Source of the DNA: Terriglobia bacterium
Lineage (GTDB): Bacteria; Acidobacteriota; Terriglobia; Terriglobales; Acidobacteriaceae
Length of the DNA stretch: 64,000 bases
NCBI GenBank assembly: GCA_020073215.1
Contig: JAIQFO010000019.1
Location: 1 to 64,000, forward strand
Reading direction: 5' to 3'
Shown here piece by piece: positions 1 through 8,188 of the stretch. A model generated the notes under the pieces. It was not told the origin of the DNA, ran no database searches, and saw only the letters and a list, made by a program, of their open reading frames with translations. The position numbers and the translations under genes are program-made. Positions within the stretch are counted from its first letter, which is position 1; each line of letters starts with the position of its first letter.

Positions 1-745
1 GGTTGATCTCATACACGCGATCGAATCCGCCCACCGTCAGCCGCTTCAAATAAAGTTCCGGAGCGATGCGCAGAAACAGATCCATATCGAGCGTATTGTG
101 ATGCGTCTTAAACGGACGAGCCACCGCCCCGCCCGCGATCGGATGCATCATCGGCGTCTCGACTTCCATAAATCCCTGCCCGTCGAAGTACCGCCGCAAC
201 GATTGCACCAGCTTGCTGCGCTTCAAAAACACTTCGCGCACTTCCGGATTCATCACCAGATCGACATAGCGCTGCCGGTAGCGCAATTCAACGTCGGTAA
301 GCCCGTGAAACTTTTCGGGCAAAGGCAGCAGGTCTTTCGAAAGAAACGTCAGCTCCTCGGCGTGAATGCTGAGCTCGCCGGTGCGCGTGCGAAACAGATA
401 TCCGCGGACCCCTATGTGATCGCCCAAATCGAGCAGCTTCCAAAGTTCGAACCCGGCCTCGCCCACCGCGTCTTTCTTGACATAGATCTGCAACCGCTTC
501 CCGTCCTGCTGCAAGTGCGCGAACCCGGCCTTGCCCATCAACCGGATCGCCATAATGCGTCCTGCCACCCGCACCGTTACCCTGGGAGCTTCCAGCTCCT
601 CGGTAGTCTGCCCGCCATACTCGGCCAGAATCTGCGCCACCGTATGGCTGTAGTTGTATTTCCGCGGATACGCCGGATGCCCGAGAGCCTCAATCTTCTT
701 CAGCTTCTCGCGCCGGATTTCATAAATGTTTTCGTCGAGTGCCAA
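1..745 (-). CDS. lysS: Lysyl-tRNA synthetase (class II), 5' part only
   Basis: This gene charges tRNA(Lys) with lysine in the cytoplasm. The 248 visible residues hold the N-terminal OB-fold anticodon-binding domain (about residues 50-150) and the entry to the class II catalytic core. The stretch [18 protein letters not shown], followed by the [22 protein letters not shown] region, is characteristic of LysS. The C-terminal half, including motifs 2 and 3, lies beyond the left edge of the window. I chose the TTG at 745 because GAAGGA lies six bases upstream of it and [14 protein letters not shown] reads like a normal LysS N-terminus. No ATG is available in frame. Identity is sure; the start codon is less so. 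Confidence 0.93.
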   Translation of the reverse strand, partial: MALDENIYEIRREKLKKIEALGHPAYPRKYNYSHTVAQILAEYGGQTTEELEAPRVTVRVAGRIMAIRLMGKAGFAHLQQDGKRLQIYVKKDAVGEAGFELWKLLDLGDHIGVRGYLFRTRTGELSIHAEELTFLSKDLLPLPEKFHGLTDVELRYRQRYVDLVMNPEVREVFLKRSKLVQSLRRYFDGQGFMEVETPMMHPIAGGAVARPFKTHHNTLDMDLFLRIAPELYLKRLTVGGFDRVYEIN

Positions 746-830
746 GCAGTGTCCTTCGCCCAGTGAAAAGTTAAAGACTGGAGCAAGCGATTATAAATAA
801 CCACGCCCACCTAGGGGCGGACTCCCCCAT

Positions 831-890
831 TGTCATCCTGAGCGGAGCAGGGACTTCACGAAGTGAAGTTCCTGCGGAGTCGAAGGACCC
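831..890. repeat. Interspersed palindromic repeat (TCATCCTGAGCG type)
   Basis: The segment starts TGTCATCCTGAGCGGAGCAG and holds an inverted repeat of 12-base arms with one mismatch (848-859 and 863-874, loop GAA). It ends in GGAGTCGAAGGACCC. A partial relative (GTGAGCGAGGTCGAAGGACG) lies just upstream of the glycosyltransferase at 56064, so the unit is dispersed. It lies between lysS and the DUF2277 gene and no gene is seen in the 767-1013 gap. Confidence 0.6.
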
Positions 891-1013
891 CTGCATCTTA
901 CGGTAGCTGGCCCCGTCACACTCGGGGACTGGTTCACGCTTTCCTGAGCGCCAGTACGAAACTGAGGCTGCTGGCCCTTCACGGGATCGCGTCGCGGGGC
1001 GACACTCGCCCCC

Positions 1014-1283
1014 TCAAGCGCCGAATCTCTCCGCGGCGCGAGCTTTCGCCTTGGCCGCTTCTTCTTCCCGATTCTTCGGCGGCGCGTTCGTATCGAGCGC
1101 CTGGAGAAGACGAGCCGAGACCCCGGCGATTTCATCGATCGCGGCCAGGAAAGCGGCTTCATTCGCCTTCGATGGCTTGTGAAAGCCCGTGATTTTTCTC
1201 ACGCACTGAAGCGAAGCCGCTCGAATCTCTTCGTCAGTAACCGGCGGATCGAAGTTGAAAAGGATTTTGATGTTCCGGCACAT
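1014..1283 (-). CDS. DUF2277 family protein (intact copy)
   Basis: This 89-residue protein starts MCRNIKILFNFDPPVTDEEI and ends in an Ala/Lys/Glu-rich helix (EEEAAKAKARAAERFG), both hallmarks of the DUF2277 family. The family is widespread and small and has no established biochemical role. No signal peptide or membrane segment is visible, so it is probably cytoplasmic. The length matches the family. A second copy of the gene, together with roughly 110 bases of its upstream DNA, lies at 2247-2640 and is frameshifted. This copy is therefore likely the functional one. Confidence 0.85.
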   Translation of the reverse strand: MCRNIKILFNFDPPVTDEEIRAASLQCVRKITGFHKPSKANEAAFLAAIDEIAGVSARLLQALDTNAPPKNREEEAAKAKARAAERFGA

Positions 1284-1577
1284 TCAGCATGACCTCCCGG
1301 CGTTGACCTCGGCCCCTCAGAAGCCACAAGCGGATTGAGAACTGTTTCCTTTAGGGCAGGCTTGATGGCAAGCCAACCCGTAACATTCTCGCAAGGGCAG
1401 GCCCACCCGGTGCCTCACTTTCGCCGCTTTTCGAGAAGTGGGAGGCGGTACCCGGAACACAAAATGTCCGCGGAATGCCCGCACGATGCCCTAACGATTT
1501 TTTCACCACAGCTTTTTCCCGTGACTCCGGCGCGACCCATGCCCAGCGACTGGCATCAAAAACTGAGGCCCAATCCC

Positions 1578-2129
1578 ATGAACCTTGCCGCCGTCAGATT
1601 TGCGAGCGCGGTTTTGATGGGGGTGGTGTGCGTCACGGGAGGATCTGAAACCGCTCACGGCAATCTCCCTTGGCCCGTGCCCAAGAAGGAAGCGATGCGC
1701 CTGCGCCTGGTGGCGTTGGCCTGGAACCATCCCCGATCGTCTTTTTCCACCAGTGAAGAAATCTTTATTGCCGAGAAAGAACTGACCAAGGACGAAACAA
1801 CCTTGGTGAAGCTGGTGTATGAATTCCTCCCCTACGAGCCGCGCTTGTCCGATGAAGGCCTCGATTATTCCACTCTGCATGAAATGCGCGCCGTGAGAGA
1901 TCCGCAGTGTGACGAAACGCTGGGTAAGATCGCGTCCGGGCAGATGGGAGACTGGCGCCAGCAACAGTCCCAGCTCAAATATTCGCCCGACGCGCCGCCG
2001 TTGAACCCGTCCCGGCACACGCGTCCGCTGCCCTGTTACGTAACCAACGCCGAGGATTACACCCGACCGGTTCACGACCAATCAGAATCCCAGGAACTAG
2101 CCCTGCCTACCCTGAAGCCGCGCCCTTGA
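1578..2129 (+). CDS. Hypothetical secreted protein, function unknown
   Basis: The protein has 183 residues from the ATG at 1578. I chose this start because MNLAAVRFASAVLMGVVCVTGG looks like a signal peptide, ending near GSETAHG. The frame stays open upstream to 1335, but that part is arginine- and proline-rich, runs into the DNA shared with the second DUF2277 copy, and looks non-coding. The mature part contains EEIFIAEKELTKDETTLVKLVYEFLPYEPRL and a proline-rich tail. I do not recognise a named domain. It sits alone between the two DUF2277 copies, on the opposite strand from both. Confidence 0.6.
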   Translation: MNLAAVRFASAVLMGVVCVTGGSETAHGNLPWPVPKKEAMRLRLVALAWNHPRSSFSTSEEIFIAEKELTKDETTLVKLVYEFLPYEPRLSDEGLDYSTLHEMRAVRDPQCDETLGKIASGQMGDWRQQQSQLKYSPDAPPLNPSRHTRPLPCYVTNAEDYTRPVHDQSESQELALPTLKPRP

Positions 2130-2174
2130 ATTCTGTCCTACCGCGAGGCAGACCCTTTGGTGGGGCCGGGGTGC

Positions 2175-2203
2175 CCCAGGTCTCGCGCTTTTCGAGACCT
2201 GGG
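2175..2203. terminator. Strong hairpin, probable bidirectional terminator or repeat element
   Basis: A perfect 11-base inverted repeat, CCCAGGTCTCG (2175-2185) and CGAGACCTGGG (2193-2203), encloses a T-containing seven-base loop. It lies between two converging reading frames (secreted protein ending at 2129 and DUF2277 copy 2 ending at 2247), the expected place for a shared terminator. There is no clean T tract, so a dispersed palindromic repeat is the alternative. The GGTGGGG...TGCCCC bases before it resemble the loop of the element at 4011-4085. Confidence 0.45.
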
Positions 2204-2246
2204 ATCCCGCGCCGTGTCAGTCTTAAGGGACTGCAGGGTTAAACCC

Positions 2247-2515
2247 TCAAGTGCCGAATCTCTCCGCGGCGCGAGCTCGGGCCTTGGCGGCTTCTTCTTC
2301 CCGATTCTTCGGCGGGGCGTTCGTATCGAGCGAATGGAGCAGGCGAGCCGACACGCTGGCGATTTCATCGATGGCGGCCAGAAAGCGGCTTCATTGGCTT
2401 TCGACGGCTTGTTAAAGCCCGTGATCTTTCTCACGAACTGAAGGGAGGCCGCCCGAATCTCTTCGTCGGTAACCGGCGGATCGAAGTTGAAAAGGGTTTT
2501 GATGTTCCGGCACAT
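2247..2515 (-). pseudogene. DUF2277 second copy, frameshifted
   Basis: The first 45 residues (MCRNIKTLFNFDPPVTDEEI onward to NEAAF) closely match the intact DUF2277 gene at 1014-1283. Near position 2381 one base of a short G run is missing: GGCCAGAAAGC here against GGCCAGGAAAGC in the intact copy. The frame then shifts into an unrelated arginine-rich sequence. Restoring the base gives the normal DUF2277 C-terminus, ending FGT before the stop at 2247-2249. Upstream DNA is also duplicated (ATGGCAAGCCAAC occurs near 1365 and 2592). This is probably a decaying gene duplicate. A sequencing error in a metagenome assembly could give the same picture. Confidence 0.75.
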
Positions 2516-2697
2516 TCAGCATGACCTCCCAGCGTGAGCTCGGCTTTTCAGAAGCCGCAACCCGAGTGAGACAAGAGTTTGTTTGAGACTTGATGGCAAG
2601 CCAACTCTTGATATTTTCTCACGGATAGGCGCCTAGATCGGGCGGGCAACGGCTAGAGGCTGCCGCCTGAGTTCGAGTAGCAGAGGGCGCGAACGAG

Positions 2698-3057
2698 TCA
2701 GTTCTTTCGGATTCCCTGGATGGACGTGATCATGGACTTCCCAGACGCCGATTTGCCAGAGCTGGATGTCGCAGCGCTGGCGACAGGTGCCGTCGCGGCC
2801 CCCGCAGGTTGAGTCTTCGGCGCCGGAACGTGCTGAACCGTGCTATTCACGGCCGTCGACTTCGGGACCGTCTGGATCTTCCCGGCAACGTTGTTGCTGG
2901 CCTTGTTCAAGGCATTGCCCAGAGCGGACCCGGCCTTGGTAGTGGCGCCGGCTGCGTGCCCATTCAGCAGGATGGACTCGGCCGCCGCCTGCGGGAAGGC
3001 GGCACGGACGCCAAGAAGAACGGTGAGCATGATCCCGAGCAGAATACGAACTCGCAT
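2698..3057 (-). CDS. Small secreted Ala/Ser/Thr-rich protein, unknown
   Basis: The 119-residue protein starts MRVRILLGIMLTVLLGVRAAFPQA, a clear signal peptide with a likely cleavage after AFPQA. The mature part is low-complexity, rich in Ala, Ser, Thr and Lys (PAPKTQPAGAATAPVASAA), and has no recognisable domain. It ends in GKSMITSIQGIRKN. I chose the ATG at 3057 over the longer open frame from 3114 because GGAGG lies six bases upstream of it. It may be a small periplasmic or surface-exposed protein. Nothing in the neighbourhood suggests a partner. Confidence 0.6.
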   Translation of the reverse strand: MRVRILLGIMLTVLLGVRAAFPQAAAESILLNGHAAGATTKAGSALGNALNKASNNVAGKIQTVPKSTAVNSTVQHVPAPKTQPAGAATAPVASAATSSSGKSASGKSMITSIQGIRKN

Positions 3058-3236
3058 AAGCGGCCTCCCCGAGCATCCGTGGCAAAGCATAACCCCGAGG
3101 ACCCGGAGAGTCAATCAGCGGGCCTCTCAGCGGGCCTCTCCCGGCGGACCCTTCGTGCCTTACCAAAGGCCTATTCCGCCTACCAATTGCGACCGCCATG
3201 GACGATAGTTGAATTCAGGACCCATGTCCGCCAAAC

Positions 3237-3995
3237 ATGTCCGCCGAACCCCAGCATGAGGCGAAGAAAGTTGGAGCCGTCATCTATCTTTCCAGCAACC
3301 GGCCGCTCCACCTGCCCGAATTTTTTGCCGAATTCCACCGCAGTTGGCCGAATCTGTTACTGGAGAAGGCGGGTAAGGAACCGCACCGCGCCCTGTTCCG
3401 CGTGGGCAAGTCCAACTTCGCCCTGGAACTGCATCACACGCCCGTGCCGCAAGACGTTTCCGATCCCGTCGTAAACTCCACCCTGCATTGGCCCGTGGCG
3501 GGCGACGCGCTTGCCCATCACCAGGCGTACTTGTCGGTCGTGGAATCGGGCGAGAACAGCGGCGTTCTCAACCTGGCCTGCGATCTCACCAAGGCGATCG
3601 CCGCCCTGCTCCCGGTGACCGATTCGCTGGCCGTCTGCTGGCTGAACGGCCCGGCGTTGAACGCTTCCAAGAGTTTTGTGGCCACCGCGCGCGAAATGTT
3701 TGGCACCGGACTTTACCCACTCGCGTTGTGGGTCGGCGTTCGTTGGGACGCCCAAGCGGGCACTCTCTACACCAGCGGCATGGCTCAATTTGACGCACCG
3801 GAGATTTCTCTCGCCCAACAATCCGAGCCCAGCCCGCGCATGGTCGATTACCTGTTCCATGTCGGACAGTCGCTTCTCACCTCTCATCACTCCATCGCCG
3901 ACGGCGAAACCGCGGACAGCCCGCACGGCAAGCTGAAAATCGAGAAGAGCGGCGCCGCAGGGAAGAGAATTCTTATTCTGAAACCCGCCCGGTGA
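3237..3995 (+). CDS. DUF4261 domain protein
   Basis: The 252-residue protein begins with a short polar segment and then the strand GAVIYLSSNRPL. The C-terminal half has the DUF4261 pattern: LPLALWVGVRW-like strand (here LYPLALWVGVRWD), an MAQFDAPEISL segment, a helix MVDYLFHVGQSLLTS, and the ending DGETADSPHGKLKIEKS. Proteins of this family are cytoplasmic and some are linked to contractile or toxin systems, but no role is established. No such system is next to it. A large inverted repeat (4011-4085) follows the stop and may end transcription. Confidence 0.72.
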   Translation: MSAEPQHEAKKVGAVIYLSSNRPLHLPEFFAEFHRSWPNLLLEKAGKEPHRALFRVGKSNFALELHHTPVPQDVSDPVVNSTLHWPVAGDALAHHQAYLSVVESGENSGVLNLACDLTKAIAALLPVTDSLAVCWLNGPALNASKSFVATAREMFGTGLYPLALWVGVRWDAQAGTLYTSGMAQFDAPEISLAQQSEPSPRMVDYLFHVGQSLLTSHHSIADGETADSPHGKLKIEKSGAAGKRILILKPAR

Positions 3996-4010
3996 CGCAA
4001 GCAAAGGGCG

Positions 4011-4085
4011 CTCAAATCGCACCCTCGCGCAAAAGACGCGCATGGATGGGGCACCCCAATCTTTTGCGCCAGGGTGGGATTTGAG
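4011..4085. repeat. Long palindromic repeat with 26-base arms
   Basis: The left arm (4011-4036) and right arm (4060-4085) are inverted copies matching at 24 of 26 positions. The left begins CTCAAATCGCACCCTCGCGC and the right ends CAGGGTGGGATTTGAG. The 23-base loop carries its own small hairpin (TGGGG, CA, CCCCA). The right arm is followed by TTTATT. It may work as a terminator for the DUF4261 gene, but its size and symmetry fit a dispersed palindromic element. Confidence 0.75.
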
Positions 4086-4156
4086 TTTATTCTCCCCGAC
4101 GCGGGCCGATCCTATATCCCGCGACCTGCCGTCCCTCGATCGGCTTGACGCTATCG

Positions 4157-4172
4157 ATGTACCATGGTACAT
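4157..4172. promoter_or_regulatory. Perfect 16-base palindrome, candidate operator
   Basis: ATGTACCATGGTACAT is perfectly self-complementary. It lies eight bases before the ATG at 4180, and the half-site GTACCATG occurs a third time over that start codon (4175-4182). The layout ATGT-N8-ACAT is the pattern described for PadR-family repressor operators, though no padR gene is in the window. The RHH-like product of the following gene could instead bind it as autorepressor. Function is inferred from symmetry and position only. Confidence 0.5.
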
Positions 4173-4179
4173 TCGTACC

Positions 4180-4482
4180 ATGACCAATGAACCGCACCTC
4201 CTCATCGAACGCGTCCAGACCGGCGTGCGCATGGAAAAACGCCTCCTCAAAGTGCTGAAGGCCTTCGCCGAATACAATGACATGTCGCTGGGCGACCTGC
4301 TCGAAGGCATCGTGCTCCACGCCTTCGACGGCAAGGCTCCCTTCGGCGCCGAATCGCTCAAACGCATTCGCGATCTGAAGAAGTTCTACGCCCTCGACCT
4401 CGATTCCAGCGCCAGCCACCGCCTGACCGAAATCAAGGCGATGCCTTCCGGGAAAAAGGTTGCAGCGAAAAAGCGGGAATGA
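4180..4482 (+). CDS. Small ribbon-helix-helix-like protein
   Basis: The 100-residue protein has a short strand (TGVRMEKRLL), a helix (KVLKAFAEYND) and a second helix (MSLGDLLEGIVLHAF). This order fits a ribbon-helix-helix DNA-binding fold. It is followed by KRIRDLKKFYALDLDSSASHRLTE and a Lys-rich tail (GKKVAAKKRE). I chose the ATG at 4180; the frame is open farther upstream but only through the palindromic repeat. The perfect palindrome at 4157-4172 and the half-site over the start codon suggest autoregulation. I do not recognise a named family, and the fold is a reading of the sequence pattern. Confidence 0.65.
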   Translation: MTNEPHLLIERVQTGVRMEKRLLKVLKAFAEYNDMSLGDLLEGIVLHAFDGKAPFGAESLKRIRDLKKFYALDLDSSASHRLTEIKAMPSGKKVAAKKRE

Positions 4483-4739
4483 ACCGCCTCCACGAGATCT
4501 CGTTCTCGAAGAACAACATGACAACGAGCTGACGGATTCTCCTTACCCCGGCGCAAACGCCAATTCGTCAAAACACCACGCCGTCGTGCAGCATGGCCCA
4601 CACCGCGTCAGCGCCAGGCGCGCCACCTGCGCCGGCTTCTTGCGCCGCCAACGCTGATCGGGACTCTTAGCCGCCGGACTCGATCGGGTCGTCACCTGCG
4701 CCGCTTCCCCCATGGTCCAGCGCAGCCAGGTTCCTGCGC

Positions 4740-5594
4740 CTACTCTTTCAGATCCACATGCACCACATCTTCGACTGGAAGCCCGAGGAAGCGCGTTCCC
4801 ATGATCCTGAATTTCTCCGCCGAATCGGTCGCGAAGAACTTGAGCTGGGGAACCCCTCTGCGCTCGCTTCTTGTCGAAGACGACAGCGATTCGATCTGCA
4901 GTTGACGCGCCACGTCCAGCGCAGTCGATTCGGCCGAGTCCACGATCGCGACGGGTTCTGGCGCCACTCGCCGCAACAGGGGCTTAATCAGCGGATAGTG
5001 AGTGCAGCCGAGCAGCAGCACGTCGGCATCGGGCATGTCGTCTGAATGAACTTCCGGTGAGAAGGCTTCCGATAAGTAAATCTTCGCCACCTGCTCGGTC
5101 ACCGGATGCTCCACCCAACCTTCTTCGACCAGCGGCACAAACAGAGGGCAAGCCTTCTCCCGCACCGCGACCTTGCGGGCTTCCAGCGCGCGCCGGTAGG
5201 CATGACTGCGGATGGTCGCATCGGTGCCGATCACGACCACCTTCCGCTTCCGGCTGGCCGCCGCCGCGGCTTCCGCTCCCGGTTCCACCACGCCGATCAC
5301 TTCCACTCCCGCCGCCGCTTTGATCTCGTCGAGCGCCAGTGCGGTCGCCGTGTTGCAGGCGATCACCAGCAGTTCCGCTCCCTGCTCCTGCAAATAGCGC
5401 ACCGCCCCGACCGCGTAATGTGCCACCGTGGCCGCGGACTTCGATCCGTAGGGAAGGCGGGCGGTATCGCCAAAGTAAAGATAGTCGGCGTCGGGGATGC
5501 GATCGAGCAACGCCCGGAGTACCGTCAGCCCGCCGACGCCGGAGTCGAATACGCCGATCTTTACTCGGTGCCGCGGCTTGCGTGAATTGGGCAC
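4740..5594 (-). CDS. murI: Glutamate racemase
   Basis: The enzyme interconverts L- and D-glutamate to supply D-Glu for peptidoglycan, in the cytoplasm. The 284 residues carry all family landmarks: IGVFDSGVGGLTVLRAL near the N-terminus, YFGDTARLPYGSKS, the first catalytic cysteine in VIACNTATALAL and the second in LLLGCTHYPLIKPLL. Length is normal. The start is a GTG at 5594, since no ATG occurs before the conserved N-terminal strand. It lies 12 bases downstream of the DUF4242 gene on the same strand, so the two are probably co-transcribed. Confidence 0.95.
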   Translation of the reverse strand: MPNSRKPRHRVKIGVFDSGVGGLTVLRALLDRIPDADYLYFGDTARLPYGSKSAATVAHYAVGAVRYLQEQGAELLVIACNTATALALDEIKAAAGVEVIGVVEPGAEAAAAASRKRKVVVIGTDATIRSHAYRRALEARKVAVREKACPLFVPLVEEGWVEHPVTEQVAKIYLSEAFSPEVHSDDMPDADVLLLGCTHYPLIKPLLRRVAPEPVAIVDSAESTALDVARQLQIESLSSSTRSERRGVPQLKFFATDSAEKFRIMGTRFLGLPVEDVVHVDLKE

Positions 5595-5606
5595 AGTGGA
5601 CAGAGT

Positions 5607-5882
5607 TCAACCTTCCGCGGTGGTCGGACCGATGACTGACCGGATGGCGGAGACTCGATTGGCCGGAAACCCTCCCTGGCGGGCGTGTTCGCGCACCATC
5701 TCTTCGTTCGGTGCGACGTAGACGCAGTAGATCTTGTCATCGGTAACAAAACTTTCAACCCACTGTACCTGGGGACCAAGCTTCTGGAGAACTCCGCACG
5801 ACTTCTGCGAGATGGCCTGGAGTTGCTGCTGGGTCAATTTGCCGGCGTCGGGAATCTCGCGTTCGATGATATATCTCGGCAT
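5607..5882 (-). CDS. DUF4242 family small protein
   Basis: The 91-residue protein starts MPRYIIEREIPDAGKLT and has the DUF4242 pattern of a ferredoxin-like fold: an N-terminal strand, a helix with QQLQAISQKS, the segment WVESFVTDDKIYCVYVAPNEEMVREHARQGGFPANRVSAI. The R-x-H-x-x-x-GFP motif is conserved in this family, one member of which has been reported to bind nickel. I chose the ATG at 5882 because AGGAG lies six bases upstream. It precedes murI closely, but no functional link is known. Confidence 0.8.
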   Translation of the reverse strand: MPRYIIEREIPDAGKLTQQQLQAISQKSCGVLQKLGPQVQWVESFVTDDKIYCVYVAPNEEMVREHARQGGFPANRVSAIRSVIGPTTAEG

Positions 5883-6058
5883 GGTGCGCTCCTGCGGTTG
5901 AGGTTGTACCTGGTGCAACTGCGAACCCGGATTCTAACATTGCTCGAAGTTCTGCACACGCCGCAAGTGTTTCTACCGCGCAGCATCACGTTTCGCAGGC
6001 GTCGAATCCACATCCCGCCAGTTGCCCGACCGAACCACCGCCCGTTATCCTTCTTGCC

Positions 6059-7534
6059 ATGCCCAGCACTCTTGTCGAATGTGTTCCTAATTTTTCCGAG
6101 GGCCGCGACCCGGCCAAAGTCGATGCCATTATCGAAGCCATGAAAATTCCCGGCGTCTATCTCCTCGACCGCGAGATGGATGCCGACCACAACCGTTGCG
6201 TCATCACCCTGGTAGGCGAGCGCGAAGCCATTCAGGAAGCGGCCATTCGCGGCGTAGGCAAGGCCGCCGAGTTGATCGATCTCACCAAGCATCAGGGCGC
6301 GCACCCGCGCATGGGCGCCGCCGATGTCATTCCTTTTATCCCAATTGACGGCGTTACCATCGAAGACTGTGTAGCCATGGCGCGCCACGTAGGAGCCGAG
6401 ATTGCGAAGCGCTTCCAGATCCCCGTCTATCTTTACGAAGCCGCCGCGGCCACGCCCGAACGGCAGAATCTTGAGAATATTCGCCGCGGCCAGTTCGAAG
6501 GCATTCGCGACGACATTGCGACCAATCCCGCCCGCAAGCCCGATTTCGGCGAGCCCCGGGTGCATCCCACCGCAGGCGCAACCGTGGTTGGAGCGCGCAA
6601 GTTTCTGATTGCTTACAATGTTTTCCTGAATACGCCCGACGTCGGCATCGCCAAGAAAATCGCGAAGGCCGTGCGTTTTTCGACCGGCGGACTGCGCTTC
6701 GTCAAGGGCGCCGGGTTCCTGGTCCGCGGCATGGCCCAGGTCTCGATGAACCTCACCGACTTCGAGCAGACACCCATTCACCGCGTCTTCGAATACGTGA
6801 AACGCGAAGCCGCCCGCTACGGAGTGATTCCGGTTTCAAGCGAGATCGTCGGGCTGATTCCGAAGAAGGCGCTGGAGCAGGCCGCGGAATGGTTTCTGCA
6901 AGTAGAAAATTTTGATTCCTCGCTAATCCTCGAAAATCGCCTGACCGCGGTGATGGGAGGAAAGATGGCTGTAGGCGGCCTGCGCGCCGGGGTCGAGCCC
7001 TTCATCGAACAACTGGCCGCTCCCACCGCCACTCCAGGAGGAGGCAGTGCCGCCGCCGCCAGCGGAGCCATGGCTGCCGGACTTGTGGGCATGGTCGCGT
7101 CCATGTCGCGCGGCAAGAAAGCTTATCTGCAGTACGAAACCCAGCTCAGCGAAGCCATCGCCCGGCTCAGCCAGCTTCGCGAGGAGCTGAAGGCTGCGAT
7201 CGACGCCGACGCCGAATCCTACAACCTCGTCATGAAGGCCTATAAGTCGGCGAAGGAATCTGCCGACGGCGACGCCGCGATCGGCTCCGCTCTCAAACAG
7301 GCGACGAGCGTTCCGCTAGGCGTCGCCGAAAGAGTGGTGGAGGTCGCGAAAATCGCCAACACTCTGAAGCCGATCACCAACCCCAACATGAAGTCCGATC
7401 TTACGACCGCCATCGCCCTGGCAAAAGCCGCCCTGGAAGGCGCGCTCTCGAACGTCGAGATCAACCTTGATTCGCTGAAGGATGAGGGGTTTGTGACTGA
7501 GACGCGAAAGCGGGCGGCGGTGCTGAAAAGGTAG
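6059..7534 (+). CDS. ftcD: Glutamate formimidoyltransferase / formiminotetrahydrofolate cyclodeaminase fusion
   Basis: This bifunctional enzyme of histidine degradation moves the formimino group from formiminoglutamate to tetrahydrofolate and then releases ammonia to give methenyl-THF. Residues 1 to about 300 are the transferase (LVECVPNFSEGRD, then HQGAHPRMGAADVIPFIP and KFLIAYNVFLNT). Residues from about 315 are the cyclodeaminase (FIEQLAAPTATPGGGSAAAASGAMAAGL, then DADAESYNLVMKAYK). The 491-residue length fits the fused form. No hut genes are adjacent. It diverges from the DUF4242/murI pair across 176 bases with no clear promoter. The ATG at 6059 lacks a strong ribosome site. Confidence 0.95.
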   Translation: MPSTLVECVPNFSEGRDPAKVDAIIEAMKIPGVYLLDREMDADHNRCVITLVGEREAIQEAAIRGVGKAAELIDLTKHQGAHPRMGAADVIPFIPIDGVTIEDCVAMARHVGAEIAKRFQIPVYLYEAAAATPERQNLENIRRGQFEGIRDDIATNPARKPDFGEPRVHPTAGATVVGARKFLIAYNVFLNTPDVGIAKKIAKAVRFSTGGLRFVKGAGFLVRGMAQVSMNLTDFEQTPIHRVFEYVKREAARYGVIPVSSEIVGLIPKKALEQAAEWFLQVENFDSSLILENRLTAVMGGKMAVGGLRAGVEPFIEQLAAPTATPGGGSAAAASGAMAAGLVGMVASMSRGKKAYLQYETQLSEAIARLSQLREELKAAIDADAESYNLVMKAYKSAKESADGDAAIGSALKQATSVPLGVAERVVEVAKIANTLKPITNPNMKSDLTTAIALAKAALEGALSNVEINLDSLKDEGFVTETRKRAAVLKR

Positions 7535-7554
7535 GAGAAGTCGGTTCCATCTGG

Positions 7555-7863
7555 CTCGGCCGTCCAGCATCTTCTGCAAGTACTCGCCGGTCTCACGGCT
7601 CTCGAAAAATCCGATCCGCAATTCGTTCTTTCCTGCCGGCCACTCCACAAACTTGGTCAGATTGAAAACGTACGCCGCCCGGACGGCCCGTTCGTCCTGC
7701 GATTGCTGTACACCTTCACACGTGCCAGATCCTCAATGTTCAATGACATGACGTCCTGATCGGGTTGCGCTTGTGCAACGCACTCATCAAAGCCAAAGGA
7801 AGGTGCCAGAAGCGCTATCAAGCCGAGCAGGCTGGTGCGCGCGCGAAAACACCTCATATCCAA
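7555..7863 (-). pseudogene. Remnant joining a TonB-receptor N-terminus to a YfiR-like fragment
   Basis: The N-terminal part, from the ATG at 7863, is a signal peptide followed by DQDVMSLNIEDLARVKVYS, the typical opening of acidobacterial TonB-dependent receptors just before the plug domain. The reading frame then shifts near 7700. The next frame encodes ERAVRAAYVFNLTKFVEWP and KNELRIGFFESRETGEYLQKMLDGRA, which is the start of a YfiR/DUF4154-type periplasmic protein. That homology stops just beyond the end of ftcD. Receptor and YfiR-like genes are often neighbours, so a deletion that fused and truncated both is the simplest reading. It is unlikely to make a functional protein. Confidence 0.6.
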
Positions 7864-8135
7864 GGGCTATCGGCACTAACCGTAACTTTGTTAGTCGGGC
7901 TTCCACTTTACTGTGGTTTCAATGAGGGCCAGATTGCGCCCGAATCACGGGGAAAGGGTCTCCGGAGGCCGGACCTCGCGGACGTAATCATTACCAACCC
8001 CTGGCCGAAAACCACCACCCTGGTGGAACCGGGCCACCGCAGCCCCGCGAATCACCGCTTGTCCAAGCTGCCCTGTCCCCTCTTAACTGGCTGAACACAA
8101 TGCAATTAAAGAAATTGCCGCTCGGCGCCCGACAT
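7864..8135. other. Gap with no recognised gene
   Basis: No reading frame here has a plausible start, ribosome site or protein-like composition. A plus-strand open frame across 7765-8094 is arginine- and glycine-rich and partly antisense to the receptor remnant. The stretch probably belongs to the decayed locus to its left. Confidence 0.4.
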
Positions 8136-8151
8136 TGGCACTCTGCCTGCA
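8136..8151 (+). promoter_or_regulatory. Sigma-54-type promoter candidate
   Basis: TGGCAC, five bases, then CTGCA matches the -24/-12 consensus TGGCAC-N5-TTGCA with one mismatch, and GG and GC have the required spacing. It lies 53 bases before a short signal-peptide-encoding frame at 8189 and about 340 bases before the lipoprotein gene at 8478. No sigma-54 activator is seen nearby. Position and spacing are right; use in vivo is unknown. Confidence 0.45.
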
Positions 8152-8188
8152 TTCTTTCAGGCGGACCTCTTTCCCGAGCGAGGTGGAG

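Noticed and set aside
1335..1577. Longer start for the secreted protein at 1578
   Set aside because: The extra 81 codons lack protein-like composition, lie in duplicated DUF2277 upstream DNA and would hide the signal peptide.
3357..4367. 336-codon open frame on the minus strand
   Set aside because: Covers the DUF4261 gene in antisense, the inverted repeat and the operator; not plausible as one gene.
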